Shown: positions 53,575-62,127 of the stretch, piece by piece
How positions within the stretch are numbered: the stretch's first letter is position 1
How the letters are laid out: every line of letters starts with the position of its first letter
DNA from: an uncultured Dehalococcoidia bacterium
Lineage (GTDB): Bacteria; Chloroflexota; Dehalococcoidia; Lucifugimonadales; UBA3495
DNA: 64,000 nt
Direction: 5' to 3'
NCBI GenBank assembly: GCA_951812535.1
Contig: CATOSK010000003.1
Location: forward strand, 461,020 to 525,019
The notes under the pieces: generated by a model
Seen by the model: only the letters and a program-made list of their open reading frames with translations
What the model was told of the DNA's origin: nothing
The model's database searches: none
Translations under genes and position numbers: made by a program

Positions 53575-54756
53575 ATGATCAAGAGTTTTTCGGCCCTGTA
53601 TGCGGGGCATGTCCTGGAGGGGGAGGGCGTTGGGTTTGCGGGGACGCCCCACGATGACCGGTGGTATCCCAATGAGCGGCTCATCCAGGCCTTCGATATC
53701 GCCAAAGAAGCGGCCATCCTGATGGACGACCTGGGCTACGACGTGCTGTGGATGGCGGAGCATCACTTCCAGCGGGAGGGGTACGAGTGCATTCCCAACC
53801 TGCTGATCATGAGCCAGTACCTGTGCCAGTTCACCAGGCGGATCAAGTTCGGGTGCGGATTCAACGTGGTGCCGATGTGGCATCCGATACGGCTGGCCGA
53901 GGACTACGCCATGGTCGACATCCTCACCGGAGGCCGGGTGGTCTTCGGCGTGGGACGGGGGTATCACACCCGCGAGGTGGAGAGCTTCGGGGCGCCGATG
54001 CGGGACACGGAGGCCAACCGGGAGCTGTTCGAGGAGCAGTTCGAGGTCATCATGAAGGCGTTCAATCAGGATGCCTTCTCCCACCAGGGAAAGCACTACA
54101 CCATTCCGCCCAACATCCCGTACCGGGGATATGAGCTGCAGGAGGTGACGCTGGTGCCACGGCCGGTCAACCGCCCGGTGGAGGTGTGGCAGCCGGTGGT
54201 GAGCGGCACGGACCGGGCCTTCGACTTCATGGCCAGGTGGGGCATGAAGGGAGTGATCCTGGGAACTGGAGAGGAGTACGTCGACGACTGGATTCACCGT
54301 TTCCAACAAGCGTACCAGCGGGCGGGACGAGAGGTCGCGTTGGGGGAGAACCTGGCCCTGGGGATCTGGTCCTACATGGACGACAGCCGGGAGAAGGCGC
54401 GGCAGGCGCTGGAGCCGATGTTCGAGGAGCACGTGAAGTTCGCCGCTCCCCTGGGGATGCTCCGCTACAATGACCGGCAGATGGAGGCCACGGGGCCGGG
54501 AGGCGTGGCGCGGCACATCGCGGCGGGGGTAGACTTCCAGGACGTGATCCAGAAGCGGGCCTGGTGGGCGGGCACTCCGGAGGACACGGTGGCGTACCTG
54601 AAGGAGCTGGAGGAGAAGTACCCGGGGCTGGAGCAGATAATGATCGGGTTCCCGATGGGGGCAACGGCGCAGCAGTTCCGGGAGCAGATGACCCGGTTCG
54701 CCCAGGAAGTGATGCCGGCGTTCAAAGGGGCGCAGGTGGCACAGCCCGCGGATTAA
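53575..54756 (+). CDS. Luciferase-like flavin-dependent monooxygenase, copy 1
   Basis: A 393-residue TIM-barrel LLM protein. IKFGCGFNVVPMWHPIRLAEDYAMVDILTGGRVVFGVGRGYHTREVESFG is the conserved flavin/F420 barrel core (shown by shorter segments such as GRVVFGVGRG). AEHHFQREGYEC near residue 60 is typical. It may use FMNH2 or F420. Substrate unknown. Expansion of this family is a hallmark of several SAR202-type genomes (general knowledge). GGAGG precedes ATG 53575. Confidence 0.88.
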   Translation: MIKSFSALYAGHVLEGEGVGFAGTPHDDRWYPNERLIQAFDIAKEAAILMDDLGYDVLWMAEHHFQREGYECIPNLLIMSQYLCQFTRRIKFGCGFNVVPMWHPIRLAEDYAMVDILTGGRVVFGVGRGYHTREVESFGAPMRDTEANRELFEEQFEVIMKAFNQDAFSHQGKHYTIPPNIPYRGYELQEVTLVPRPVNRPVEVWQPVVSGTDRAFDFMARWGMKGVILGTGEEYVDDWIHRFQQAYQRAGREVALGENLALGIWSYMDDSREKARQALEPMFEEHVKFAAPLGMLRYNDRQMEATGPGGVARHIAAGVDFQDVIQKRAWWAGTPEDTVAYLKELEEKYPGLEQIMIGFPMGATAQQFREQMTRFAQEVMPAFKGAQVAQPAD

Positions 54757-54828
54757 CCACGGGGTTCCGTTGGGGGATTATCGCCGAACCTCCGGTTGGA
54801 GAGTAAGGAACACTGAAAAGGAGGAAAG

Positions 54829-55053
54829 ATGAGCTGGCAGGACTGTCCCGCAGTCGAACGGCACCCTGAGGTAGTCAGCGGGGCATGGGTATTCGCAGGC
54901 ACCAGGGTGCCGGTCCACAGCCTCTTTGAAAACCTGGAGGACGGGGCCACCGTGAAACAGTTCGTCAAATGGTTTGACGGAGTGGAAGAGTGGCATGTGA
55001 GAGCCGTCCTCAAACACGAGGCAGCTCAACTCAAGGCCGAAAGAGTAACTTGA
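54829..55053 (+). CDS. DUF433 antitoxin-like protein
   Basis: A 74-residue protein with the DUF433 pattern: ERHPEVVSGAWVFAGTRVPVHSLFENLEDG, then VKQFVKWFDGV. The family, related to Xis/HTH regulators, is the antitoxin of many DUF5615-linked modules. AAAGGAGG before ATG. Its stop TGA overlaps the start TTG of the toxin-like gene. Confidence 0.85.
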   Translation: MSWQDCPAVERHPEVVSGAWVFAGTRVPVHSLFENLEDGATVKQFVKWFDGVEEWHVRAVLKHEAAQLKAERVT

Positions 55054-55370
55054 AGATACTTTTCGACCAGGGTACCCCGCTCCCGCTGAGAAGAAGCCTG
55101 ACCGGCCATACGGTGGACATCCCCGGCAGGAAAGGGTGGTCCACCTTGCAGAACGGAGCTCTGCTGGAGGCAGCGGAACAGGATGGGTATGAAGTCCTTA
55201 TTACTACTGACCAGAGCATCCGATACCAGCAAGACCTGTCGCACCGGGGCATATCGATCATCGTGCTGATGAAGGCCACCTGGCCAAGAATAAGAAACCG
55301 CCAACAGGAAATAGTGGAAGCCGTCAACTCGATTTCCCCGGGCCAAGTGGTGGAAATCGACATCCCCTAA
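55050..55370 (+). CDS. DUF5615 (PIN-like) toxin-like protein
   Basis: A 106-residue protein that starts MKILFDQGTPLPLRRSLTGH with TTG 55050 and overlaps the antitoxin stop. LFDQ, the GYEVLITTDQSIRYQQDL segment and the late GQVVEIDIP are typical of the PIN-like DUF5615/Mut7-C-like family, probable RNases. Acidic residues D6 and D in TTDQ would bind metal. Forms an apparent type II toxin-antitoxin operon. Confidence 0.85.
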   Translation: MKILFDQGTPLPLRRSLTGHTVDIPGRKGWSTLQNGALLEAAEQDGYEVLITTDQSIRYQQDLSHRGISIIVLMKATWPRIRNRQQEIVEAVNSISPGQVVEIDIP

Positions 55371-55570
55371 GAAGGTGTGGACATACGAAGAACCCGCGAG
55401 GGAATTTTGCGATTCCCTCCCCTGATTCAACAGTTGTTGAGCGGTGGACAGGGGGTGTGGTAATCTCGGTTGCAACCAGAGACGGAGCCGCCCAGGGCGC
55501 GTTAGACAAGTTGCATCAGTTCGCGCCCGAAAGCGGCGACCCTTAGAAATGGAATTAAAGGAGGCAGATT

Positions 55571-56065
55571 ATGGGTTACAAGCCGCGCGGGTTGGGCCAC
55601 ATCAATCTTTTCGTCCGCAACGCCGAGCGTTCCCGGGAGTGGTACGAGGACCTGCTGGGCCTGACCACCTACGGGTTTACCCCGGGCCGGGCCGCGTTCA
55701 TGACCGCCGATCCCGGCAATTCCCACGAGATCGCGCTGACGCAGGTCGGCGACGACGCCATGGGGCCGCAGCGGGGGCAGGTGGGCCTGAACCACATGGC
55801 ATGGTACATGGACAGCCTGGAGGACCTGGCGGAGCTTTACCACCGCATCAAGGAGAGGAACATCCCCATCGAGCGCGTGTCGGACCACGGGATGTCCATC
55901 GGCATCTACATCCACGACCCGGACGGCAACGGCATTGAAGTGTCCTACGAGCTGCCGGCGGAGGAGTGGAACGTCCCCGAGGGCGAGTACGTCATCGGAA
56001 GCGCGCCCAAGGGCCGGTTGTCCGGTCCCTGGGACGAGGAGATGGCGCAGGCCGCCCGGGCCTGA
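55571..56065 (+). CDS. VOC (glyoxalase/dioxygenase) family protein
   Basis: A 164-residue protein with two vicinal-oxygen-chelate modules: GLGHINLFVRNAERSREWYEDLLGL and GLNHMAWYMDSLEDLAELYHRI, HGMSIGIYIHDPDGNGIEVSYE. His residues and the final Glu are metal ligands, as in extradiol dioxygenases and glyoxalases. AAAGGAGG precedes ATG. Probably acts on an aromatic diol or aldehyde. Neighbours are LLM and OsmC-family genes. Confidence 0.87.
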   Translation: MGYKPRGLGHINLFVRNAERSREWYEDLLGLTTYGFTPGRAAFMTADPGNSHEIALTQVGDDAMGPQRGQVGLNHMAWYMDSLEDLAELYHRIKERNIPIERVSDHGMSIGIYIHDPDGNGIEVSYELPAEEWNVPEGEYVIGSAPKGRLSGPWDEEMAQAARA

Positions 56066-56148
56066 TCTCCAGATTGAGGGGCCTGGTAATGGCGGCGCGG
56101 GAGCAATGATCCCGCGCCGCCTGTACGTATGCCCCGGCACGTATTTGA

Positions 56149-57240
56149 ATGAGACGTCTTGACCGGCACAAGCTGAGCCTGGGGTTGTTCGGAGCCAACT
56201 GCTCCGGCGGGCTGGCCGTGACCACCGTTCCGGAGCGGTGGGACGCATCCTGGGAGAACAACCGAAGGCTGGCGGTGATGGCGGAAGAGGCGGGGTTGGA
56301 CTTCATGCTCCCCCTGGGCCGCTGGAAGGGCTACGGCGGGGAGACCGACCACAATGGGTCGAGCTTCGAGACCCTGACGTGGGCGTCGGGAATCCTGGCG
56401 GCAACGTCGCGGATCATGGCCTTCGGGACGGTGCATGTCTCGCTGTTCAATCCGGTGGTGGCGGCCAAGCAGATTGCCACCGCGGACCTGATCGGGCAGG
56501 GGCGCTTCGCGCTGAACCTGGTGTGCGGGTGGAACCGGGACGAGTTCGATATGCTGGGCGTGGACCTGGCGGAACACGAGGACCGGTACGAGCAGGGGCA
56601 GGAGTGGCTGGACATCGTGACCCGGGCATGGTCGTGTCCCACAGCCTTCGATTACGACGGGAAGTATTACCGGGTCCGCCACACCGACATCCATCCCAAG
56701 CCGCACAAGGGGGAGCGGCCGCTGATCGTCTGCGCGGGGAACTCGCCGACGGGGAGGGACTTCGCGGCGCGGAACGCCGACATGATGTTCACCAACCTGC
56801 GGGCCGGGCTGGATGATGTTTCCGAAACCACCGCCGCGCTGCGGCAGATGGCCGCGGGGTACGGCCGGGATATTGGAGTGTTCACCAACGTGGCGGTAAT
56901 CTGCCGTCCCACGCGGAAAGAGGCGGAGGAGTATTTCCACTACTACGCCGTGGAAAACGCCGACGCCGACGCGGTGGAGAACATGGTGGAGGGCCGCGGC
57001 TTGAACAAGCCGGGGCAATCGGCGGAGGAGAAGGCGCAGATCCGGCGGCGGGCCGCGGGAGGCAACGGGGCGTTTCCGGTAATCGGGTGTCCCGATGAAG
57101 TGGCGGCGACGATGCGGCGGCTGTCCGAGGGGGGCGTGTCGGCGCTGGCGGTGGGGCTGGTGAATTACCTGGAGCATTTTCCGTACGTGCGGGATGAAGT
57201 CCTGCCGAGGCTGGAACGGCTGGGGTTGCGAGAGGGATGA
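56149..57240 (+). CDS. Luciferase-like flavin-dependent monooxygenase, copy 2 (SsuD/SfnG/RutA-type)
   Basis: A 363-residue LLM protein. GLFGANCSGGLAVTTVPERWDASWENN at the N-terminus, TSRIMAFGTVHVSLFNPVVAAKQIATADLIGQGRFALNLVCGWNRDEFDMLG and PKPHKGERPLIVCAGNSPTGRDFAARNADMMFT (given as shorter blocks such as GRFALNLVCGWN) resemble the alkanesulphonate/dimethylsulphone and RutA branch. Likely FMNH2-dependent oxidation of an organosulphur or amide compound; exact substrate unclear. Start ATG 56149 without a strong ribosome-binding site. Confidence 0.87.
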   Translation: MRRLDRHKLSLGLFGANCSGGLAVTTVPERWDASWENNRRLAVMAEEAGLDFMLPLGRWKGYGGETDHNGSSFETLTWASGILAATSRIMAFGTVHVSLFNPVVAAKQIATADLIGQGRFALNLVCGWNRDEFDMLGVDLAEHEDRYEQGQEWLDIVTRAWSCPTAFDYDGKYYRVRHTDIHPKPHKGERPLIVCAGNSPTGRDFAARNADMMFTNLRAGLDDVSETTAALRQMAAGYGRDIGVFTNVAVICRPTRKEAEEYFHYYAVENADADAVENMVEGRGLNKPGQSAEEKAQIRRRAAGGNGAFPVIGCPDEVAATMRRLSEGGVSALAVGLVNYLEHFPYVRDEVLPRLERLGLREG

Positions 57241-57243
57241 GAC

Positions 57244-57280
57244 GCTGGGGGACTCGTCTCCCAGACCCCCGGATTAAGAG
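57244..57280 (+). repeat. Dispersed 3'-end palindrome, variant copy
   Basis: CTGGGGGACTCGTCTCCCAG then ACCCCCGGATTAAGAGGG. Directly after the LLM stop, in its orientation. Stem and trailing C run keep the arrangement of the other copies though the loop differs. Confidence 0.6.
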
Positions 57281-57316
57281 GGTTTTCCTTGAGCGGCGGC
57301 TATGAACGGAGGGATG

Positions 57317-58321
57317 ATGGTTGAGTTGGCGGACCGGAACATTGTTTCGCGGGTGGTGGATGGAAGATCGGTCCTGACGGTGATTGGAGTGGTGCCGGAG
57401 CAGCGAGGGCCGTGGCCGGTGGTGACCGGAATCGTGAACGGCGATGCGGATATGGTTGGGCCGCCACCGGCCTACCTGTCGGTGGCGGCATGGGCGGCTT
57501 GAACGGTGGTGACGCTGGTGGGCGTGGCCCATCGCGGCAACATTCCCCTGGAGGATATTCACGTTGACTTCGGCATTGAGCCGGTGGAGCGGCCCAACGG
57601 CGTTGGCTACGGCGTGCGGGAAGTGGTGACGTTGAAGGGGAACCTTTCCGACACTGAGCGGCTGCGGCTGGAGCGGGCGGCCCGGTTCTGTCCCGTGGGG
57701 CAGGCGTTGAACAAGGGATCGGTGGCGGTGGAGGATGAAGTGCGGTGGAGTTCCGGGGAAGTCACCGCGCTGTCCCAATCCGACGGCGGTACGTCCGGCT
57801 TTTCCGGGTTGGCGGGGCAGCTGCCACCGGTGCCGGCTGGGACAGTCCACGTCAAGTACCTGCTGGATACCAAGGAGTACGACGACCACGGGGAGATGGA
57901 GCACGAGGGGGAGACCAAGGTTTCCATGGAGTGCGGCAACCTGTCCCGCACCAGCCGCTGGATGATCCTGGCCGGGCACAGTTCGGCCGGATGGGTGCCT
58001 TCCCCATTCCCCCTGGCCCAGGCGGCCTGGGCTGCGTCCACGGCTACGACCCTGCAACGCCTGCTTCCGGCAGCCGGAGCGGGGGAGTCCCACCTGACTG
58101 TGGAAATGGCCTTTCCGCCAGGGGGACAGCGGGGACAGGCCCAACGGAACGCGGCGGAGGGGATAGTTGCGCCCCGTCCGGCTCTGCGGCGGGTCACCGT
58201 CCCCGGGACGCCGCGAACGACGCCGGTGGAACTGGTGCAGGCGGCGCTGCTCCGGGACCCGATTTCGCAGATTTACCGGGATGGAGGAGTCTTGCTGGAT
58301 GAGCAGGTTGTCGTTGAGTAG
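57317..58321 (+). CDS. Two-domain OsmC-family protein, probable selenoprotein (UGA = Sec62)
   Basis: From ATG 57317 (GGAGGG 3 bp upstream) the frame reads MVELADRNIVSRVVDGRS to SVAAWAA, then TGA at 57500-57502, then TVVTLVGVAHRGNIPLEDIHVDFGI and runs to TAG 58321. In OsmC/Ohr proteins the peroxidatic cysteine sits exactly here (ACTxxT before the long helix), and the second conserved cysteine is present in ARFCPVGQAL. Reading UGA as Sec gives 334 residues. A second OsmC-like half follows, with AAWAASTATTL where Ser replaces the catalytic Cys, so it is degenerate. The family reduces organic hydroperoxides. ATG 57302 is an alternative start. Confidence 0.75.
57506..57535 (+). promoter_or_regulatory. 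Possible SECIS hairpin after UGA of the OsmC-family gene
   Basis: GUGGUG (57506-57511) pairs with CAUCGC (57530-57535), and ACGC (57512-57515) with GCGU (57522-57525), with a 4-nt right-hand bulge. Apical loop UGGUGG has G at its second position. The loop begins 13 nt after the UGA, a little closer than usual in bacteria. Judged by eye. Confidence 0.45.
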
Positions 58322-58577
58322 CACGGTGCTTCCCTTCCAGGAACTGCCCAAGCCGCCCGGCAGCGTCGTGACGCTGCCGGAGCAGGAGACGCGGGTCTCC
58401 CAGGGATCGGGAGGGCGCTACTGCGAGGGGTGTCCCCGTTGCCAGGATGCGGACGCCGGTTTCTGCACCATGCGGCATCCCCAGTACAACAACCTGCATC
58501 CGGTGTGCCGCAAGTGCGGGCACTGCGTCCTGCGGGGCAAGCACAGCGACGATACGTCGGACCTGGAGGGGGAGTAG
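58299..58577 (+). CDS. Small cysteine-rich protein
   Basis: A 92-residue protein; ATG 58299 overlaps the OsmC-family gene by 23 bp. It has CEGCPRC, FCTMRH and CRKCGHCVLRG, i.e. seven to eight cysteines and two histidines in zinc- or Fe-S-binding spacing. No family recognised. Translational coupling to the OsmC-family selenoprotein candidate suggests a functional link (inference). Confidence 0.6.
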   Translation: MSRLSLSSTVLPFQELPKPPGSVVTLPEQETRVSQGSGGRYCEGCPRCQDADAGFCTMRHPQYNNLHPVCRKCGHCVLRGKHSDDTSDLEGE

Positions 58578-58593
58578 GGGCCGGTTGGAGCAC

Positions 58594-58630
58594 GTTGGGG
58601 GATGAATCCCCCTAGCCCCCTGTATTTGAG
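58594..58630 (+). repeat. Dispersed 3'-end palindrome, copy 3
   Basis: GTTGGGGGATGAATCCCCCT followed by AGCCCCCTGTATTTGAG. It lies 17 bp after the stop of the cysteine-rich gene, in that gene's orientation. Confidence 0.75.
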
Positions 58631-58755
58631 GGCTCCGAGCAGAACGGGCACCGGGTTTCCTCCATCCTAGCGGGCTTGGGTTACGTTATTTGACAGGCGC
58701 GCTGGGTGGGGCGGACTTTTGGTATAGTTTCCGAAACAGGTTAGAGGAGCGCATT

Positions 58756-60390
58756 ATGGTGAGTCCAGCGCAACAGAATGGAGCCAACGGGGTCAATCCA
58801 GCGGAGGAGATCGAGCAGTTCGACGCCATTGTCATCGGTGCCGGGGTTACCGGCCTCTACACTTCCTATTGCCTGCGGAACCACGGTATGCGGGTGCGGG
58901 TGTTCGAGGACGGCGACGGCGTGGGCGGAACGTGGTACTGGAACCGCTATCCCGGGGCCCGGTTTGACTCGGAAAGCTACACCTACGGGTACTCCTTCTC
59001 CGAAGAACTGCTGCAGGAATGGGACTGGAAGGAGTTGTACTCCGGGCAGCCGGAAAACGAACGCTACCTGAACTACGTGGCGGACAAGTTCGACCTGAGG
59101 CAGTACATCCGGTTCAACTCGCGGGTCAAGGGGTGCTACTTCGAGGAGGACCGTAACACCTGGCGGGTGGAAATTGAGGATGGGCACAAGGCCCGCGCCC
59201 CCTTCCTGGTAACGGCCGTGGGGCTGCTGTCGGCCTTCTACGTCCCGGACTTCGAGGGATTGGACACCTTCCAGGGGCAATGGTGCCACACCGGGCGGTG
59301 GCCCAAGGAGGGCATGGACCTGGCCGGAAAGCGGGTCGGGGTCATCGGCACCGGAGCGACGGCGGTGCAGCTCATCACCGAAATCGCCAAAGAGGTGGGG
59401 CACCTGACGGTGTTCCAGCGGACGGCCAACTACTGCGCTCCGCTGCGCAACCGGCCCATTACCGACGAAGAGCACCGGGAGATAAGGGCCAACTACCCGG
59501 AGATTTTCCGGCGGTGCGCGGAGACGGCGGGTTCCTTTGTCCATATGTTCGACCCCCGGTCGGCGCTGGAGGTGTCGGCGGAGCAACGGGAGGAGCAGTA
59601 CGAGCGGCTGTGGCACGAGCCGGGCTTCGCCAAGTGGCTATCCAACTTCTACGACGTAATGCTGCCGGGGGAGGCCAACGAGGACTACGCCGAGTTCGTC
59701 CGCAACAAGATCCGGGAGCGGGTGCATGACCCGGAAGTGGCGGAAATGCTGGCGCCCAAGGACCACATGTTCGGGTCGAAGCGGCTGCCCTGCGAGAGCG
59801 GCTACTACGAAGTGTACAACCGGGACAACGTGCTGCTGGTGGACGTGAAGAAGGCGCCCATCCAGCGGATAACCCCCACCGGGCTGGCGACGGCGGACGC
59901 GGAATATGATCTGGACGTGATCATCTTCGCCACGGGCTACGATGCCGTGACCGGGTCGCTGACCCGCATCGACATCCGGGGCGTGGGCGGCGGGAAGCTG
60001 ACCGACAAGTTTGCCAACGGGCCGCGCACCTACATGGGAATCCAGAGTTCGGGCTTTCCCAACATGTTCACCGTCAACGCGGCGTCGGTGGGCAACTTCG
60101 TGCGGGCGGCGGAACCGCTGGTGGAGTGGGTGACAGAGTGCATCCGGTATGTCCGCGAGAACGAGTACGTCCGCATCTCGCCCACGGCGGAGGCCGAGGA
60201 TGAGTGGGTCAACCACGTCAACGAGGAAGGGTCGAAGATCCTCCGCAGCCAGGCCAACTCCTGGTTCGTCGGAGCCAACATTCCGGGCAAGGCGCGGGCC
60301 CTGCTGACCAGCCCCGACACCGCTCCGGTGATGCGGGCCAAGCGGGCCGACGTGGCGGCCAAGGGCTACGAAGGCTTCCTGCTAGAGTAG
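58756..60390 (+). CDS. Baeyer-Villiger-type flavin monooxygenase
   Basis: A 544-residue class B flavoprotein monooxygenase. FAD motif IVIGAGVTGLY near residue 30, the BVMO fingerprint FQGQWCHTGRWP (FxGxxxHxxxWP), NADPH motif VGVIGTGATAVQLI, and FATGYDAVTG are clear. Substrates are ketones, converted to esters or lactones with NADPH and O2; the specific one is unknown. ATG 58756 preceded by GAGG-like sequence; an upstream in-frame start at 58690 lacks similarity. Transcription probably ends at the strong terminator at 60425. Confidence 0.92.
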   Translation: MVSPAQQNGANGVNPAEEIEQFDAIVIGAGVTGLYTSYCLRNHGMRVRVFEDGDGVGGTWYWNRYPGARFDSESYTYGYSFSEELLQEWDWKELYSGQPENERYLNYVADKFDLRQYIRFNSRVKGCYFEEDRNTWRVEIEDGHKARAPFLVTAVGLLSAFYVPDFEGLDTFQGQWCHTGRWPKEGMDLAGKRVGVIGTGATAVQLITEIAKEVGHLTVFQRTANYCAPLRNRPITDEEHREIRANYPEIFRRCAETAGSFVHMFDPRSALEVSAEQREEQYERLWHEPGFAKWLSNFYDVMLPGEANEDYAEFVRNKIRERVHDPEVAEMLAPKDHMFGSKRLPCESGYYEVYNRDNVLLVDVKKAPIQRITPTGLATADAEYDLDVIIFATGYDAVTGSLTRIDIRGVGGGKLTDKFANGPRTYMGIQSSGFPNMFTVNAASVGNFVRAAEPLVEWVTECIRYVRENEYVRISPTAEAEDEWVNHVNEEGSKILRSQANSWFVGANIPGKARALLTSPDTAPVMRAKRADVAAKGYEGFLLE

Positions 60391-60424
60391 GGGGCGTTGG
60401 AACCTCACCTAGAAAAAGCACACC

Positions 60425-60455
60425 GCCGGATGTTATATCATCCGGCTCTTTTTCT
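60425..60455 (+). terminator. Intrinsic terminator after the Baeyer-Villiger monooxygenase
   Basis: GCCGGATG (60425-60432) and CATCCGGC (60439-60446) form a perfect 8-bp stem with a TTATAT loop, followed by TCTTTTTC. Confidence 0.9.
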
Positions 60456-60506
60456 TGGAGGTGTGCGTCCCCGCCTACGCAGGAACGCTGAGGGACGGCC
60501 CGGTAG

Positions 60507-61172
60507 TCAGTCATCGGCAGGGGCGGGCTCCGGGTCAGGCGGCGGGGGCGCGGGACGGCGGTCCCGGGCAACGAAGAACAGGGATAAGTACCCGAATATG
60601 AAGCGCAGGGCGAACTCGGCCAGCACCAGGAAAACCCAGTAGTAGAAGATGGTTTCCCGGTGCATGTTGGCTTCCCGCAACACTTCCAGAGATGCGTTGA
60701 TATCGAAGAAGGAGGCGTCAATCAGGAAGATGCCAAGCACGGCAAAGGGGAGGATCTTGGCCAGATCGCGGGACAGTTCCTCGCTGTAGTAGGCCGTTAC
60801 CCGGATGGCGCTGACGGTGGCCAGGGATATTAGGAGCACGTCGGCGAACGCCTTGTCCTTGGACAGGAACACCAGGATCAACGTCAGCACGCCGAACCAG
60901 AAGAAGGCGAAGGCCGGGAACAGCACGATGTACTTGACCACGTACATGACCAGGTGCATGAATCCCCGCACCATGCTGATACGGGACTCCTCGTACCGCG
61001 ACAGGTCGAGGGAGAACATGTCCCGGGATGCCACGAAGCGGTAGAACTTGAAGACGAAGACGGCGTAGCCGGCCATGCCGAGAACGTAGACGGCCACCGG
61101 CCCCAGGACCCGCAGCCCGTCGTCCAGGCTCAGCCCGTTGGGAAAGAAAGCAGAGACGTTGACCGGGTCCAT
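60507..61172 (-). CDS. Membrane protein of unknown function
   Basis: A 221-residue protein with about five hydrophobic segments (VAVYVLGMAGYAVFVFKFYRFV, YIVLFPAFAFFWFGVLTLILVFL, ILPFAVLGIFLI, and a C-terminal pair) and a proline-rich acidic tail (PAPPPPDPEPAP). No family recognised. Its ATG overlaps the stop of the oxidase remnant (TAATG), a translational coupling that survives although that gene is broken. Confidence 0.65.
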   Translation of the reverse strand: MDPVNVSAFFPNGLSLDDGLRVLGPVAVYVLGMAGYAVFVFKFYRFVASRDMFSLDLSRYEESRISMVRGFMHLVMYVVKYIVLFPAFAFFWFGVLTLILVFLSKDKAFADVLLISLATVSAIRVTAYYSEELSRDLAKILPFAVLGIFLIDASFFDINASLEVLREANMHRETIFYYWVFLVLAEFALRFIFGYLSLFFVARDRRPAPPPPDPEPAPADD

Positions 61173-61405
61173 TACTGGTGGGCCCGCCCTTCGCAGGTAT
61201 CATCGCCGGTGAGGAGGTTGCCCTCGGCGAAGCGGCTGGCGCGGAAGTCTCCCGCGGGGTGGTCCTTGCTATCCCCGTGCATGACCAGCCCGGCGACCAT
61301 CCGGCCCGTCACGGGAGACAGCGTTAAGCCGCGCCCGGAGAAACCGGCATCGGCGCCGTTGAAGCCGCCACCGATGCCTACGACACTAACTGACCTCGTG
61401 GTCAT
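61172..61405 (-). pseudogene. Remnant of a DAO-type FAD-dependent oxidoreductase
   Basis: The 77-residue frame joins an N-terminal start of a FAD protein (SVSVVGIGGGFNG) directly to a C-terminal end ADAGFSGRGLTLSPVTGRMVAG and FRASRFAEGN. In amino-acid (DAO-family) oxidases these segments are about 330 residues apart, so the middle is deleted in frame. Not functional as an oxidase. Confidence 0.7.
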
Positions 61406-61770
61406 GTTGCTATCCCCTGCTTCGGGTGTAACCCGGATTATATGGGCCGGGGGCCGGGTATGCCAGGCGTCGCCGGGATAACCGGCGATACCGGCGGAGT
61501 AGTCACCGTCTCCGGTTCCGGGCCAGCTTCGGCCAACGGCTCCGTGTTCTCCAGGGCTGCCCGCGGGAGACCAGAATCCCCCGACATAACCACTCACCAA
61601 CCCAGCGGGAGCCGGTATGGATTTTGGGATTTGGCAGACGTAAGCAGGTGGCCCCGGTTTCATTGTACAATGGCTGAGATCCAGGACAAGACAGCTCGTC
61701 AATCGTCCTTAGGACCCCAAACCCCATCTTCGTCAGCTATGACATTCGCAGCCTTCAGGAGCCGCCCAGG
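61406..61770. other. Divergent intergenic region
   Basis: 365 bp between the oxidase remnant and the HEPN gene. It is GC-rich, with GGTACTATTG-like low-complexity segments, and no promoter at standard spacing could be identified. AGGAG lies 9 bp before the HEPN start. No further oxidase sequence recognised. Confidence 0.3.
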
Positions 61771-62127
61771 ATGCAGCAAACACAGACCTACAAAGAGCGA
61801 AGCAGGATTTTCTTAACAAAGGCCCGGGAGGAGCTGGCGGCGGGAGATCTGGAGCAGGCATCCGAGAAGGCATGGGGCGCGGCCTCCCTCATGCTAAAAG
61901 CCGCAGCCCAACAGAGAGGATTGGACCACGACACGCACAACCACCTTTTCCAAGTCCTGCGTGTCGTGGCAGGGGAATTGGACGACCGGGAATTGCGCAG
62001 GTTGTTCAATGATGCCAATGGGCTGCATCACAACTTCTACGAGCACCGGCTAACCGCCGAAGAGATAAGTGACGACATTGATTCGGTTGAAAGGTTCGTC
62101 GGAAAGGTGGAGAGTTTCCTTTCGTGA
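61771..62127 (+). CDS. HEPN (PaREP1-like) protein
   Basis: A 118-residue helical protein: TKAREELAAGDLEQASEKAWGAASLMLKAAA, then HLFQVLRVVAGELDD, and HHNFYEHRLTAEEI with ERFVGKVESFLS. It resembles the archaeal PaREP1/HEPN family of RNA-binding or RNase-like proteins, often in toxin-antitoxin systems with a nucleotidyltransferase. The RX4-6H active motif is not obvious. No MNT partner is adjacent. Its stop codon is exactly at the boundary of the duplicated aroA fragment. Confidence 0.65.
   Translation: MQQTQTYKERSRIFLTKAREELAAGDLEQASEKAWGAASLMLKAAAQQRGLDHDTHNHLFQVLRVVAGELDDRELRRLFNDANGLHHNFYEHRLTAEEISDDIDSVERFVGKVESFLS

Noticed and set aside
57500..57502. Frameshift or gene end at the UGA of the OsmC-family gene
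   Set aside because: Both sides are in the same frame and together give the family pattern with the catalytic position at the UGA.
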